NCBI RefSeq assembly: GCF_029871205.1
Contig: NZ_SSOJ01000085.1
Span: 1-49,818 of the forward strand
Direction of reading: 5' to 3'
Length of the DNA stretch: 49,818 nucleotides
From: Pseudomonas sp. BN417
GTDB taxonomy: Bacteria; Pseudomonadota; Gammaproteobacteria; Pseudomonadales; Pseudomonadaceae
The notes under the pieces were generated by a model. It saw only the letters and a list, made by a program, of their open reading frames with translations, searched no databases and was not told the origin of the DNA. This document shows positions 9,808-20,151 of the stretch, in pieces (the stretch's first letter is position 1; each line of letters opens with the position of its first letter). The position numbers were made by a program, and so were the translations under genes.

Positions 9808-11220
9808 GCGCGCCTTACCCGGCTTTTTCGAGGGCTCCAGTAGATAACGCTCGCGATCGAATGCCAGGTAGTACTTGTTCACGCTGCTGACGTAACTCAC
9901 CACCCCCATCCCGGCCTGTTCGGCGGCGATGCGCTCCACCTGGAAGAACCACTGGTTGGGATCGAGGCCGCGGCGCCGGGCCTCGGCGCGCATGCCCTGG
10001 ACCCGCTGCGGACCGAGGTTGTAGGCCGCAAGGACAAAGGCCATGCGCTCGCGCTCGTTGAGCTGGGCGCTGGAGAAGAAGCTGCGGCGCAGCATGGCCA
10101 GGTATTTGGCCGAGGCCTGCACATTGTTGTCGAGCTTCTGGATATTCCCTACCCCGACGCTGCGTGCCGCGCCGGGGGTGATCTGCATCAGTCCGGTGGC
10201 GCCGCTGGCGCCCCTGGCCGTGGGGTTGAGGTTGGACTCCTTGTAGGCCAGCGCGGCCAGGCTCAACCAGTCGAAGCGATGTTGCTCGGCATAGCGCTGC
10301 AGCACCGGACGGACCCGCTCCAGGCGTTGGCGCTCCCGGCGCGCCAGCGGGTTGTGCACCTTGTAAAGGCGGCGGTAGACCCGCTGGAAGGCGGCATCCT
10401 GGTCATCCGGCGCCCGGTAACCGGCAATGAAACGGTCGACGCTGGCCCGCAGCATGGGCGCGTCGCGCCGCACGAACCAGGTCATGTCGCCCTGGCGATC
10501 CAGCACCAGGTGCCGGTCCAGGCGCAGTTTGGGCATCACCTTGGACCAGCGCTCGGCAATCGGTTGCTCCACCGCCGTCAACGGGTAGATGCCGGCCTGG
10601 ACCATCTCCAGCACATCTTCCACCGCCAGGGACGGATCGGCCCATTCGATGACGATGGGCGCCAATTTGCGCGCAGCCAGCTTCTCGTTGACCTGACGCA
10701 GCGCCTCACCGGCGGCACTGCCCACCGGCAACGCGATGCTGCGGCCGGAGAGCTGCTCCAGGCGCAGGTAGCGTCGCTGCCCGTGGCGGCTGACCAGGAG
10801 CAGCGGCACGTCATTGCGCAGGGGGGCGCTGGCGCTGACATTTCCTCCGCCCTGGCTGACCAGTTCGCCAGGCGCCACCAGGTCGCCTTCGCCGCGCTGC
10901 AACGCGACCAGCAACTGGTCCTTGGCCTTGGGAACTATCTTCAGCCTGATTTCACGCCCGTCGCGGGCATTGCGGTTGAGGTACTGCTCGAAGGCACGGA
11001 TCCGGTGGTACTCGACCCCGACCGACTCTCCCTTGATCTCCCCAGAACTGTTGCGGCTCTGGTTCACCAGCACCTTGAGCACGCCGCTACGGCGGATCTG
11101 CGCCAGGTCGCGGGCTTCCGCCGGCCGCTGCCAGGCTTCCGGCGGAGCCGCCAGGCGCGCGCGGGCCGAATACGGCAGCAGCGCCAGCAGGCAGAGCAGG
11201 AACAGCAGCGGTCGCGTCAT
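9802..11220 (-). CDS. mltF2: membrane-bound lytic murein transglycosylase, MltF2-like
   Basis: A 472-residue exported protein. A signal peptide covers residues 1-21. A periplasmic solute-binding-protein fold of the SBP_bac_3 type (about 40-270) precedes a C-terminal SLT domain (about 305-440), the arrangement of MltF, where the first domain regulates the second. The catalytic Glu328 lies in YKESNLNP, followed by GATGLMQITPGAA and AAYNLGPQRV. No lipobox is seen, unlike many lytic transglycosylases. GGAG lies 5 nt before the ATG. The name follows the second MltF paralogue of P. aeruginosa as I recall it. The gene is divergent from tatD across 225 bp. Confidence 0.88.
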   Translation of the reverse strand: MTRPLLFLLCLLALLPYSARARLAAPPEAWQRPAEARDLAQIRRSGVLKVLVNQSRNSSGEIKGESVGVEYHRIRAFEQYLNRNARDGREIRLKIVPKAKDQLLVALQRGEGDLVAPGELVSQGGGNVSASAPLRNDVPLLLVSRHGQRRYLRLEQLSGRSIALPVGSAAGEALRQVNEKLAARKLAPIVIEWADPSLAVEDVLEMVQAGIYPLTAVEQPIAERWSKVMPKLRLDRHLVLDRQGDMTWFVRRDAPMLRASVDRFIAGYRAPDDQDAAFQRVYRRLYKVHNPLARRERQRLERVRPVLQRYAEQHRFDWLSLAALAYKESNLNPTARGASGATGLMQITPGAARSVGVGNIQKLDNNVQASAKYLAMLRRSFFSSAQLNERERMAFVLAAYNLGPQRVQGMRAEARRRGLDPNQWFFQVERIAAEQAGMGVVSYVSSVNKYYLAFDRERYLLEPSKKPGKARK

Positions 11221-11392
11221 CGGTTCTCCAGGAACTGGCCGGGCGTCAGCGCAGGCATGAAACTGCCGCGCCGCGAAGCCTTGGCTGGCGAGCGAGGGGC
11301 ACGGAGAGTGTCACAGCTGCGCACGTGATGCCAGTCAAAGCGCGGTATCGACTTCAACATGTGCCGCCAAGTTCCTGTAATTATTGGTTTTA

Positions 11393-11419
11393 TTGAATTA
11401 TTTCGAGCTTTGATATGCT
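11393..11419 (+). promoter_or_regulatory. possible sigma-70 promoter of tatD
   Basis: TTGAAT (11393-11398) and TATGCT (11414-11419) are separated by 15 bp, slightly short, in an AT-rich block 27 bp upstream of the tatD start. Confidence 0.35.
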
Positions 11420-11445
11420 GCCCTGCTCCAACTCGAGGTAGCACC

Positions 11446-12252
11446 ATGCAATTCATCGACATCGGCGTCAATCTGACTCACCCCAGCCTCGCCGCCGAGC
11501 CGCGCGCGCTGCTGGAGCGCGCCTATGCTGCAGGCGTCTGCCAACTGGTGCTGACCGGAACCAGCCTGGAAGACAGCGAAAAGGCCCTGCTGGCGGCCGA
11601 ACAGTTGGACGAAACCGGCCAGCGCCTGTTCAGCACCGCCGGCGTCCACCCCCACGAAGCGAGCGGCTGGAACAGCGACAGCCAGCGTCAACTGCGTGAC
11701 CTGTTGGGAGAAGCGCGGGTGCGCGCCGTGGGCGAATGCGGCCTGGACTTCAACCGTGATTTCTCGCCGCGACCGCAGCAGGAAAAGGCCCTGGAAGATC
11801 AGTTGGCCCTGGCGGCCGAACTGGGCAAGCCGGTGTTCCTCCACGAGCGCGACGCCGACGAACGCCTGCTGGCCATCGTGCGGGAGTTCCGCGACCGGCT
11901 GCCCGCCGCAGTCGTGCACTGCTTCACCGGCGAGAAACGCGCGCTCTACGGCTATCTGGACCTCGACCTGCACATCGGCATCACCGGGTGGATCTGCGAC
12001 GAGCGCCGCGGCACCCACCTGCACGCTCTGGTGCGCGACATTCCGCGCGGCCGGCTGATGCTGGAAAGCGACGCGCCCTACCTGCTGCCGCGCAGCCTCA
12101 AGCCGAAGCCCAAGCACGGTCGCAACGAACCGGCCTTCCTCACCGAAGTGCTGCGGGAAGTCGCCCTGCACCGTGGAGAAAGCCAGGAAGACCTGGCCCG
12201 GCACAGCAGCGCCAGCGCCCGCGCCTTCTTCGGTCTGCCGGCCATCGACTGA
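11446..12252 (+). CDS. tatD: TatD family 3'-5' exonuclease / metal-dependent hydrolase
   Basis: A 268-residue TIM-barrel nuclease of the amidohydrolase superfamily, linked in E. coli to DNA repair after oxidative stress. The opening strand [10 protein letters not shown], the segment [19 protein letters not shown] with the metal-bridging Glu, [14 protein letters not shown] and [10 protein letters not shown] with the catalytic Asp are all present. The N-terminal DIGVNLT form is typical of TatD itself rather than the YcfH paralogue. GAGGT precedes the ATG at 11446; the frame extends upstream without a ribosome site. It appears monocistronic. Confidence 0.92.
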   Translation: MQFIDIGVNLTHPSLAAEPRALLERAYAAGVCQLVLTGTSLEDSEKALLAAEQLDETGQRLFSTAGVHPHEASGWNSDSQRQLRDLLGEARVRAVGECGLDFNRDFSPRPQQEKALEDQLALAAELGKPVFLHERDADERLLAIVREFRDRLPAAVVHCFTGEKRALYGYLDLDLHIGITGWICDERRGTHLHALVRDIPRGRLMLESDAPYLLPRSLKPKPKHGRNEPAFLTEVLREVALHRGESQEDLARHSSASARAFFGLPAID

Positions 12253-12273
12253 GCCGGGCAACCCAGCGCCCCC

Positions 12274-12287
12274 TTGATTCGGATCAA
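12274..12287 (+). promoter_or_regulatory. perfect Anr/Fnr-type box upstream of the chemoreceptor
   Basis: TTGAT-TCGG-ATCAA matches the Anr/Dnr consensus TTGAT-N4-ATCAA at all ten positions. Its centre (12280.5) lies 80 bp before the start codon, and an AT-rich candidate -10 (AATACT, 12313-12318) lies about 35 bp downstream of the centre, close to class II geometry. Confidence 0.7.
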
Positions 12288-12359
12288 GTTCTGCCGGAAA
12301 TTGCCGTCAGAAAATACTGGCACCTTGCCAATACCGATCGAGCACACAAGAAGAACATC

Positions 12360-13841
12360 ATGGGCACCTGGATTCGCGATGTCTCACTGAAGTACAAGTT
12401 CTGGGCCGTCAACGCGGTGGCCTTCTTCACCACCCTCCTGCTGGTCCTGCACGCGCTTTATCTGGAGCAGCAGGGGCGCGCCGAAGGCGCCCGCAGCGCC
12501 GCCGAGGCCCAGGCGCAGTTGCTCCGCCTCTGGCCCGCCGACCAGCCCCTGCCCCCCTCACTGAAAATCATTGCCCTCGACGATGGCGGCGCGGCGCAAT
12601 TGCCCGGCGGACAGGCCCTGGCGAAGGCCAGTGGCTGGGTGGACCTGGCCCACGACAGCCTGTTCGGCAGCGACCCGCTGATCGGCGCCCAGGTGCTCGA
12701 CCGTGGCAACGGTGAGCGCGTCGCCATGCTGGCCAGCAGCCCGAGCCTGATCCAGCTGCTTGGCGAGCGCGCCTTCGAGTACGCGGTTTCGGTGTTCCTG
12801 CTGATGGTCGCCCTGCTGGCGGCCTCGCAGCTGCTGATCCGCTTCCTGCTCAGCCACCTCAACACCCTCAAGGACGTGATGCTCCACGTCGAACGCAGCG
12901 GCGACCTCTCCGCCCGCGTGCCGCTGGACAGCCGCGACGAAGTGGGCCAGATGGCCAGCGCCTTCAACGCCATGCAGGGCGGCTACCAGCGTGTGGTCGG
13001 CACAGTGGCCCAGGCCGTCGCCCGCCTCGACGAAGGCGCCGCCCGGCTCGCCGGCAGCATGGGCGAAGTGCGCCAGGGCATGCTCGGCCAGCAGAGCGAA
13101 ACCGACCAGGCCGCCACCGCCATCAACGAGATGTCGGCCACCGTCCACCACATCGCCCAGCACGCCGCGGATACCCGCGACCAGTCGCAGAACGCCGACA
13201 AGCTGGCCGGTGCCGGGCAGTTGGTGGTGGAGCGCGTCGAGCAGTCCATCGCCGGGCTCTCCTCCGGCGTGCAGCAGACCGCCGAGATGATCCAGCGCCT
13301 GGCCGAGGACAGCCGGAAGATCAGCGGCGTGGTCAACGTCATCCACGGCATTGCCGAGCAGACCAACCTGCTGGCGCTCAACGCCGCCATCGAGGCTGCC
13401 CGTGCCGGCGAGATGGGCCGGGGCTTCGCCGTGGTGGCGGACGAAGTCCGCAATCTGGCCAGGCGGGTACAGGACTCCACCGACGAGATCACCAACATGA
13501 TCAACGCGCTCCAGTCCGGCACCCGTGATGCGGTGGAGTTCATGCGGGAAAGCTCGCTCAAGGCCGACGACTGCGTGCAGGCGGCCCATGAGGCCGGCGC
13601 GGCCCTCGCAGCCATCACCGGCGCGGTGGCGCAGATGCGCGAGAGCAATACCCAGATCGCCGTGGCCGCCGAGCAACAGAGCCAGGTGGCCGAAGAGATG
13701 ACCCGCGCCGTGGTCGGGATTCGCGATGTCACCGAACTGACCGTCAGCCAGACGGTGGAGTCCGCCGCCACCAGCAGCGAACTGGCGGGCCTGGCCAGCG
13801 AGCTGTCCCAGGCCATCCGCCAGCTCAGGCTGCGCGCCTAG
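12360..13841 (+). CDS. methyl-accepting chemotaxis protein
   Basis: A 493-residue chemoreceptor. Membrane segments lie at about 13-36 and 138-160, enclosing a short periplasmic domain of about 100 residues with no recognised ligand-binding fold. A HAMP domain (about 160-215) and the cytoplasmic signalling coiled coil follow, with the hairpin tip [19 protein letters not shown]. No pentapeptide NWETF-type tether is present at the C-terminus. The ATG at 12360 follows a weak AAGAAG. The perfect Anr box at 12274-12287 suggests expression under oxygen limitation, which would fit a role in taxis to oxygen, nitrate or redox cues. It sits alone, not in a che operon. Confidence 0.9.
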   Translation: MGTWIRDVSLKYKFWAVNAVAFFTTLLLVLHALYLEQQGRAEGARSAAEAQAQLLRLWPADQPLPPSLKIIALDDGGAAQLPGGQALAKASGWVDLAHDSLFGSDPLIGAQVLDRGNGERVAMLASSPSLIQLLGERAFEYAVSVFLLMVALLAASQLLIRFLLSHLNTLKDVMLHVERSGDLSARVPLDSRDEVGQMASAFNAMQGGYQRVVGTVAQAVARLDEGAARLAGSMGEVRQGMLGQQSETDQAATAINEMSATVHHIAQHAADTRDQSQNADKLAGAGQLVVERVEQSIAGLSSGVQQTAEMIQRLAEDSRKISGVVNVIHGIAEQTNLLALNAAIEAARAGEMGRGFAVVADEVRNLARRVQDSTDEITNMINALQSGTRDAVEFMRESSLKADDCVQAAHEAGAALAAITGAVAQMRESNTQIAVAAEQQSQVAEEMTRAVVGIRDVTELTVSQTVESAATSSELAGLASELSQAIRQLRLRA

Positions 13842-13874
13842 CAGGCTATCCGCTCGATAGGGACATCCCATTCG

Positions 13875-13900
13875 CCGGCCCGCAAGGGCCGGACTAGACT
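13875..13900 (+). promoter_or_regulatory. hairpin CCGGCCC/GGGCCGG followed by a possible -10
   Basis: A perfect 7-bp stem with loop GCAA (13875-13892) lies between the chemoreceptor and the Mpo1-like gene. It lacks a T-run. TAGACT (13895-13900) just after it is a plausible -10 for the downstream gene, with TTCGCC 18 bp upstream as a poor -35. Confidence 0.35.
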
Positions 13901-13926
13901 GCGGCCATACCCTGAAGGAGCTGACC

Positions 13927-14283
13927 ATGGGCAAACGACTTCCCAACCTGCACGCCTGGCAATGGCGTACCTACGCCGACAATCACCAGCACCCGACCAA
14001 CCTGATCCTGCACGTGGTCGCCGTACCACTGTTCATCGTGGCGGCGTTGACCCTGGTCTACGGCCTGTTCAGCCTCAGCTTCCGGCCACTGGTCCTGGGG
14101 GTGATCGGCATAGTCGCCTCCCTGGCCCTGCAGGGCCGCGGCCACAAGCTCGAAGCCGTGCAACCGGAACCCTTCAGCGACCCCAAGGACGCCATCGGCC
14201 GGCTGCTGGTGGAGCAGTTCATCACCTTCCCGCGCTTCCTGCTCAGCGGCCGCTGGTGGCGCAACTGGCGCAAGAAGCGTTGA
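13927..14283 (+). CDS. Mpo1-like / DUF962 family membrane protein
   Basis: A 118-residue integral membrane protein with two hydrophobic segments (about 28-48 and 54-74). It shows the family hallmarks of Mpo1 (YGL010w-like): NHQHPTNLILH near the N-terminus and QGRGHKLE after the second membrane segment, which supply conserved His residues. Yeast Mpo1 is an iron-dependent dioxygenase of fatty-acid alpha-oxidation; activity of the bacterial members is inferred. AAGGAG lies 7 nt before the ATG. It is followed by a REP-type palindrome. Confidence 0.85.
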   Translation: MGKRLPNLHAWQWRTYADNHQHPTNLILHVVAVPLFIVAALTLVYGLFSLSFRPLVLGVIGIVASLALQGRGHKLEAVQPEPFSDPKDAIGRLLVEQFITFPRFLLSGRWWRNWRKKR

Positions 14284-14309
14284 GGGTATTCATCCTATGT
14301 GGGCGCAGT

Positions 14310-14397
14310 CCGTAGATGGGTCGGGCGGCGTTCCGCGAGCTTGCGATACCCATCGACCATTGCTGATGGGTATCGCTCCGCTCAACCACATCCTACG
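14310..14397. repeat. REP-type palindromic repeat
   Basis: The core arms GCGATACCCATC (14343-14354) and GATGGGTATCGC (14365-14376) form a perfect 12-bp stem, and outer parts (CGTAGATGGGT and ACCACATCCTACG) pair imperfectly. The sequence is of a kind scattered between convergent genes in Pseudomonas. It lies between the ends of the Mpo1-like and thioesterase genes. Confidence 0.75.
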
Positions 14398-14423
14398 AAC
14401 AGCTTCTCGATCCGCGGCCCGGA

Positions 14424-15221
14424 TCAGCCGAACACCACCACCGTCTGCCGGCTCAAGGCCACCAGTTCGCCGGTGGGCGTCCACAGGGCCGCCGCGGCAT
14501 GGCCGTAACCGTCACGGGCGTGCTCGATGCGCGCGCGGTACTTGCACCAGTCATGGGTATCCAGCTGCGCCAGCGGCTGGACGAATTCGATGGTCCAGGT
14601 CAGCGTGCTGCCCGGCGCGGGCGCAGGCAGGTGCGGCACGGTTGCCGGTGGCCAGGCGTCCACCAGGGCCAGCAGATGGGCCTCGGTCAGCGGCTCCCGC
14701 GCCACCGCGCCACGGAAGCGCACCCAGCCGCCCATGTCGCGCTCGCGGCTATTGGAGAACGGCAGGCCACCGATGCTCCAGCGCATGGCCAGGTGGCGGG
14801 TGAATTCCGGGGTCACGCCCTGGATGAAGGGCAACTCAAAGCAGTCCTCGGGCGCCTTCATTTCCGGTGCGGGTTCGGCCTGCATCTGCACGACCGACTG
14901 ACGCGAGCCACCGAAGCTGCCCTGCACCAGTGCCACCGTCTGCCCCTTCTGCACCACCCGGCAGAATACCTGGCTCACCGCCTTGCCCTCGCGCAGCAGC
15001 TCGGCCTCGAAGCTGGCCGGCACTTCCGGCTCCAGTGGCCCGACGAAGGTGGTTGCCAGGGACCGCACCGGCCTGCCCGGCTCCACCTTGGCACGCATGG
15101 CCTCGAAGGCCAGCGCCGCCACCACACCGCCGAACACCGCTCGCCCCTGGCCCCAGGTAGACGGCACCGCCAGTTCAGTGGGGTTGCTGCGTGCCGCCTG
15201 GATCATCTCGGAAAAGTTCAT
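14424..15221 (-). CDS. acyl-CoA thioesterase family protein (double hot-dog, TesB-like)
   Basis: A 265-residue protein with two hot-dog halves. The N-terminal half has GQGRAVFGGVVAALAFEAM, corresponding to the substrate-entry helix of the family, and the C-terminal half ends in DGYGHAAAALWTPTGELVALSRQ, the matching strand with the catalytic-type Asp. This is the acyl-CoA thioesterase-like architecture found in fatty-acid catabolism genes; the acyl chain used cannot be told. GGGA precedes the ATG. It is monocistronic and convergent with the Mpo1-like gene. Confidence 0.85.
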   Translation of the reverse strand: MNFSEMIQAARSNPTELAVPSTWGQGRAVFGGVVAALAFEAMRAKVEPGRPVRSLATTFVGPLEPEVPASFEAELLREGKAVSQVFCRVVQKGQTVALVQGSFGGSRQSVVQMQAEPAPEMKAPEDCFELPFIQGVTPEFTRHLAMRWSIGGLPFSNSRERDMGGWVRFRGAVAREPLTEAHLLALVDAWPPATVPHLPAPAPGSTLTWTIEFVQPLAQLDTHDWCKYRARIEHARDGYGHAAAALWTPTGELVALSRQTVVVFG

Positions 15222-15339
15222 CTGGATTCCCTGTAGTCAAACGCTCAGCCGGCGATCTTAGGATATTGCCCCGGCCACTCGAAAGCCGCAGGGCAGCACT
15301 GCAGCGCCAAGGCGGAGGGGAGAACGGCCAAGCCGGCAT

Positions 15340-16101
15340 TCAGGACAGGCGTCGCAGCAACTTCTCCAGCACCCGGTCCGAGCGCACCTCGGCGGCGTGC
15401 AGCGCCACTTGCCAGCCGCGCACGCGCGGGCGCAGGTCCACTTCGTGCTTGGCGCGCGCCAGCCACTGGAAGTTGTCGTGCCATTTGCCCAGGGCCGATT
15501 GCGCCCCCACCAGCAAGAGCAGGGCCTTGGGCGGCAGTTCGATGAAGCCCGGGTAGGCTTCCAGGCTGTAACGCATGCGTTTGATCAGCAGGCGCAGGCG
15601 ATGACGATCATGGGCCGGATCGCGCAGCGCCTGTTCCAGGCTGCTGCGGTTCTTTGCCAGGGACTTGTCGACTCGTTGGCGCAGCCCCTTCAACAGCCCT
15701 TCGCGGTGGGACACCCGCATCAGGTGCGGCCAGGCCTCCAGCACCTGGAACAGTCGCAGCAGCTCCGGCGCCAGGAGGAACCGGGCATAGCCGAGGTGTC
15801 GCGCCTTTTCGCGATCCACAGTCAGGCGATCCAGGCCGTGGCTGCGCAATTCGATGATCAGCACTTCCAGATCGCGCAGCGGCCCGCTCAGGGTGGCCAG
15901 GTCGGCGGCGGCCTGCCTCAGCACGTCCGCCACGGGCATACCGCGCAGTGGCCGCAGCAGGCTGCGCAGGCGCCGCGTCGCTACCCGCAGGTCATGCAGG
16001 GCCTCGTCATCGGTACCGGCGTCCAGACGTTCGACGCAGGCGTGCAGGCGCACTTCGAGACCAATGACCTGAGCGATCAGGTCGTCCAGCAATCTGGCCA
16101 T
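15340..16101 (-). CDS. CHAD domain protein
   Basis: A 253-residue all-helical protein with the CHAD signature: two repeats of conserved His/Arg helices, seen as LHDLRVATRRLRSLLRP (about 35-51) and HRLRLLIKRMRYSLEAY (about 171-187). CHAD domains bind inorganic polyphosphate through these basic helices. It has no fused CYTH triphosphatase domain, unlike many relatives. It starts 55 bp after the tgpA stop and may be the last gene of the moxR-DUF58-tgpA transcript. Confidence 0.88.
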   Translation of the reverse strand: MARLLDDLIAQVIGLEVRLHACVERLDAGTDDEALHDLRVATRRLRSLLRPLRGMPVADVLRQAAADLATLSGPLRDLEVLIIELRSHGLDRLTVDREKARHLGYARFLLAPELLRLFQVLEAWPHLMRVSHREGLLKGLRQRVDKSLAKNRSSLEQALRDPAHDRHRLRLLIKRMRYSLEAYPGFIELPPKALLLLVGAQSALGKWHDNFQWLARAKHEVDLRPRVRGWQVALHAAEVRSDRVLEKLLRRLS

Positions 16102-16156
16102 CTTCAGACTCTCCAGACATCAGGGGACGTGGGCGGCGTTATTCAAGCATGGATCA

Positions 16157-18142
16157 TCAATGCAGGGCCCGCAGGTGCCAAGGCAATGCCTTGCGCAAGG
16201 CGCGCAGCGGACCGGCGGCGTCGACCGTCTGCTGGCCGGCGTAACGACTGGCCTCGAAGGCGATCAGGAAGGCGCGGATTTGCGCCGCCTGTTGCGGCAG
16301 CTCGCGACAGGCGCGCTCGGCGAAGGCGCGCGGCCCTTCGCCTCGGCCGCGTAGCAGGCCATGGCGCGCCAGCAAGCGTTCGAAGGCCTGGAACTGGCGC
16401 AGCTGGGGATCGCGCTCGCGCCGCCAGGGCGCGAACAGGAAGAGTGCCAGGACGGCGAGCAGCACTGCGCCGGCCGCCACCAGGCCGACGCCGAGCAACC
16501 GGCTGTCGATCGCACCGAACCAGCGCCGCACCAGCTGCACCTGTACCTCGCCCTGATAGCCGAGCACCCAGCGCTGCCAACCGTAGTTGAGTTCGTCCCA
16601 GGCCAGCCGCATCTGGTTCAACCAGGCCAACTGGCGGAAGCGCAGGGGCGACAGCGGCGAACCCTCGAGGAAGCTCCGTTCACTGGCCAGGGCATCTTCC
16701 AGGCCGCGCTCGATACGGTTGGGCGCCACCTGGAAAGTGGGGTCGACACTGACCCAGCCTCGCCCCGGGCGCCAATACTCTACCCAGGCATGGGCGTCGA
16801 ACTGGTGCACCAGCAGGTAGTTGCCGGCCGGATTCAGCTCGCCGCCCTGGTAGCCGGCCACCACCCGCGCCGGAATACCGGCTGCGCGCAGCACGAAGGT
16901 CATCGCCCCGGCGTAGTGAGCGCAAAAGCCACGGCGTGTATCGAAGAGAAAGGCATCGATATTGTCCGCGCCCAGGGGCGGCGGCCGCAGGGTGTAGACG
17001 TAGGGCTGGCGATTGAAGTGTTGCAACACTGCGTCTACCAGTTGCTGCGGGGCGGCATGGCGATGCTTGAGCTCATTCGCCCAGGCGCGGGTGCGCGGGT
17101 CGCCCTCAGGGGGCAGCTGCAGGGCACGGCGCAGCGACTCAGGATTGCCCTGGGGTTCGCGCAACGCCTGGGGCCAGGAGGTGACCTGGTAGAGCAGCGG
17201 GCGGTTGATGTCGCCGCGCCGGTCCAGGCGGAAGTCGGCCATGGGCCGCACGCCCTCCTCGCTCGTCTCGGCCACGTCCAGGGCGAAGAGCCAGGACTTG
17301 CCGCTGGGCTGCATGACGATGCTGTAGCGCAGCGGCTCGCCCTCCTTGCGCCAGTCCGCCGGCGGGCTCTGCTGGGTGCCAATGGACTGCGACCAGCGGC
17401 GACCGTCGAAGCGCTCCAGGGTCAGGGCGCGCCAGTAGAGCTGGCTCGCGGGCGGCATCGGGCCGTCGAAACTGGCGCGGAAAGCCAGTTCACCGGAGCG
17501 GCTGAGTTCGGCGATATCCGCCGGGCTCATGCTGTCGGACAGGCCGGTCACGCCCTTGTCATTGGGCAACGGCAGCGACCAGAGCGGTCCCAGCCGCGGA
17601 AAGAACAGGAACAGCAGCAGCATCAGCGGCACCGCTTGCAGCAGCAGACTGCCGGCGGCCTTCAGCGGCACCAGCGGGCGCTCGGCGAAGCGGCTCTGCT
17701 GCAACCCCACCAGGGCCGCGAGCAGCGCGCAGAGGGGCAGCAGGCTGTAGAGGGCGGCGAGCATGCCATCGCTGAACAGGTAGGCGGTGACCTGGGTGAA
17801 GAAGCCCAACAGGATCAGCACCAGGGCGTCGCGCTGGCTGCGCATCTCCACCAGCTTGAGGATGAATATCGCCACCAGCAGCACCACGGCGGCATCCAGG
17901 CCCACCAGGCTGCCGCGGGAGAGGAACACCCCCAGGGCGGTGGCCAGGATCAGTGCCGCCTTGACCAGGCCGCCGGGATACCGCGCGCGCATGCGGAAGA
18001 TCTGGATGCGCCAGCCGGCGCAGCCCAGCCACATGGCGATGATCCACAGCGGCAGATGCGGCAGGTGCGGCAGTATCACCAGCACCTGGGCCACCAGCAG
18101 CCAGGTCAGGCCAATCCGGGTGATCGGCAGGCCGCTCTTCAT
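16157..18142 (-). CDS. tgpA: transglutaminase-like membrane protein TgpA
   Basis: A 661-residue inner-membrane protein. Five to six hydrophobic segments occupy residues 10-182; a periplasmic region carries the transglutaminase-like fold with the triad Cys407 (RRGFCAHYAG), His451 (DAHAWVEYW) and Asp467 (VSVDPTF); one more membrane segment lies near 555-577, followed by a cytoplasmic DUF4129-like tail. TgpA of P. aeruginosa is reported essential for growth. The start at 18142 overlaps the DUF58 stop as ATGA. The three genes moxR, DUF58 and tgpA form one coupled operon. Confidence 0.92.
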   Translation of the reverse strand: MKSGLPITRIGLTWLLVAQVLVILPHLPHLPLWIIAMWLGCAGWRIQIFRMRARYPGGLVKAALILATALGVFLSRGSLVGLDAAVVLLVAIFILKLVEMRSQRDALVLILLGFFTQVTAYLFSDGMLAALYSLLPLCALLAALVGLQQSRFAERPLVPLKAAGSLLLQAVPLMLLLFLFFPRLGPLWSLPLPNDKGVTGLSDSMSPADIAELSRSGELAFRASFDGPMPPASQLYWRALTLERFDGRRWSQSIGTQQSPPADWRKEGEPLRYSIVMQPSGKSWLFALDVAETSEEGVRPMADFRLDRRGDINRPLLYQVTSWPQALREPQGNPESLRRALQLPPEGDPRTRAWANELKHRHAAPQQLVDAVLQHFNRQPYVYTLRPPPLGADNIDAFLFDTRRGFCAHYAGAMTFVLRAAGIPARVVAGYQGGELNPAGNYLLVHQFDAHAWVEYWRPGRGWVSVDPTFQVAPNRIERGLEDALASERSFLEGSPLSPLRFRQLAWLNQMRLAWDELNYGWQRWVLGYQGEVQVQLVRRWFGAIDSRLLGVGLVAAGAVLLAVLALFLFAPWRRERDPQLRQFQAFERLLARHGLLRGRGEGPRAFAERACRELPQQAAQIRAFLIAFEASRYAGQQTVDAAGPLRALRKALPWHLRALH

Positions 18143-19085
18143 CGCGGCTCCCCGAACAGCGCCAGGGCACGCAGGCAACCCTCACGGTGGGCGTCGCCGG
18201 TATCCGGCCCCAGCTGCTGGGCACCCAGGCGCAGGCCGAAGGGCTGGCCTCGGGAGGTAAACTGCAGTACCCAATGGCACAGCAGACCCAGGCGCTGCTC
18301 CAGATCGCCATCCAGTTGCTCCAGATCGAGCCAGATGTCACGCCCGGCCAGTGCGGCGAAATCCTTGACGAACAAGCCCTGGCCCCGGGAATAGGCCTTC
18401 CAGTGCAGGCGCCGGCGTGAATCCCCCGGCTGGTAGGCGCGCAGCCCCTGGTAGTCGTCGGCCCCGGGACCGAGTACATGCCGGCCTTCGTCACCGTCGT
18501 CCTCGCCATGCCCGGCCAGCAGCGGCAGGTCCCCCGCCCGCGGGCGCGGATAGACCAGCAGAGCCTGGTCCAGGTCGACCCAGCTCCAGGCCACCAGCAA
18601 GCCAAGGGGATAGCGGCTCTCCACGCGCAAGCGCCTGGGTCGCAGCCAGCCACGGCGCTGGGTGGGCAGGTGGAGCTCGACCGAACAGGCACCATCGGCC
18701 GGCACGTCCAGCAGTTGCAGGGCCTGCGGCGGCCAGCCCAGGGCGACGGCCTGGTGCCCGCGCCTGCCACTTTCCAATGTGACGTGGAAATGCGCCTGCT
18801 CGCCGAGGAACACCGGCGCGCCGCCTGCCGCCTTCAGGTTCAATCCGGACAGGTTGCGGAAGGTGTGCAGGATGGCCACCAGGAACACCGACAGCAGCAG
18901 AAACGTCAGCGCGTAGGCCAGGCTGTTCTGGTAGTTGATGGCCACCAGCAGCATGGGCACCAGCGCCACGCCGAAGGCGACACCGGCGCGGGTCGGCAGG
19001 ATGAAGATCCGCCGCTGGTCGAGGCGCACCTGGCTGGCCGGCGGAATGCGCCTGGCTAGCCAGCGGTCGACCTGGACCTCCAGCA

Positions 19086-19086
<1 letters not shown>
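18139..19086 (-). CDS. DUF58 domain protein
   Basis: A 315-residue protein with two hydrophobic segments near the N-terminus (about 27-65) and a C-terminal DUF58 region related to von Willebrand A folds. The hallmark stretch GLRAYQPGDSRRRLHWKAYS with the following LFVKDF is intact. These proteins are partners of MoxR ATPases, thought to help maturation or remodelling of envelope complexes. The start at 19086 overlaps the moxR stop by one base (TGATG), and the gene overlaps tgpA by four. A longer frame start is rejected because it lies inside moxR. Confidence 0.9.
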
Positions 19087-20003
<917 letters not shown>

Positions 20004-20151
20004 TCGTCGCTCCCTGTGCAATGCGCCGATGCTACTGGCCGGCCGGGCAATGGCATAGCGCCCGGCAAACTTTACTTATGAAAACTGTGGGACAGGTCCT
20101 AGGGCGGAGAAATCGTAGGACTGCTCCGCGCGGTAAAGAGGTGCCGCGGCC
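20004..20151. other. intergenic region with GC-rich inverted repeats
   Basis: No gene is seen. GCCGGGC (20042-20048) pairs with GCCCGGC (20060-20066), and the stretch from 20090 to 20150 has the look of a degenerate REP element (GTAGGACTGCTCC and a later GGCCCTAC). The promoter of moxR should lie here but no convincing hexamers stand out. Confidence 0.4.

Noticed and set aside
12558-13946. 462-codon open frame opposite the chemoreceptor
   Set aside because: It is antisense to the HAMP and signalling domains and made of Gly/His/Val-rich shadow sequence.
16361-18394. 677-codon open frame opposite tgpA
   Set aside because: It lies wholly antisense to a protein with clear transglutaminase motifs, is dominated by Gln, Gly, Ala, His and Arg as expected of a shadow frame in GC-rich DNA, and has no ribosome site.
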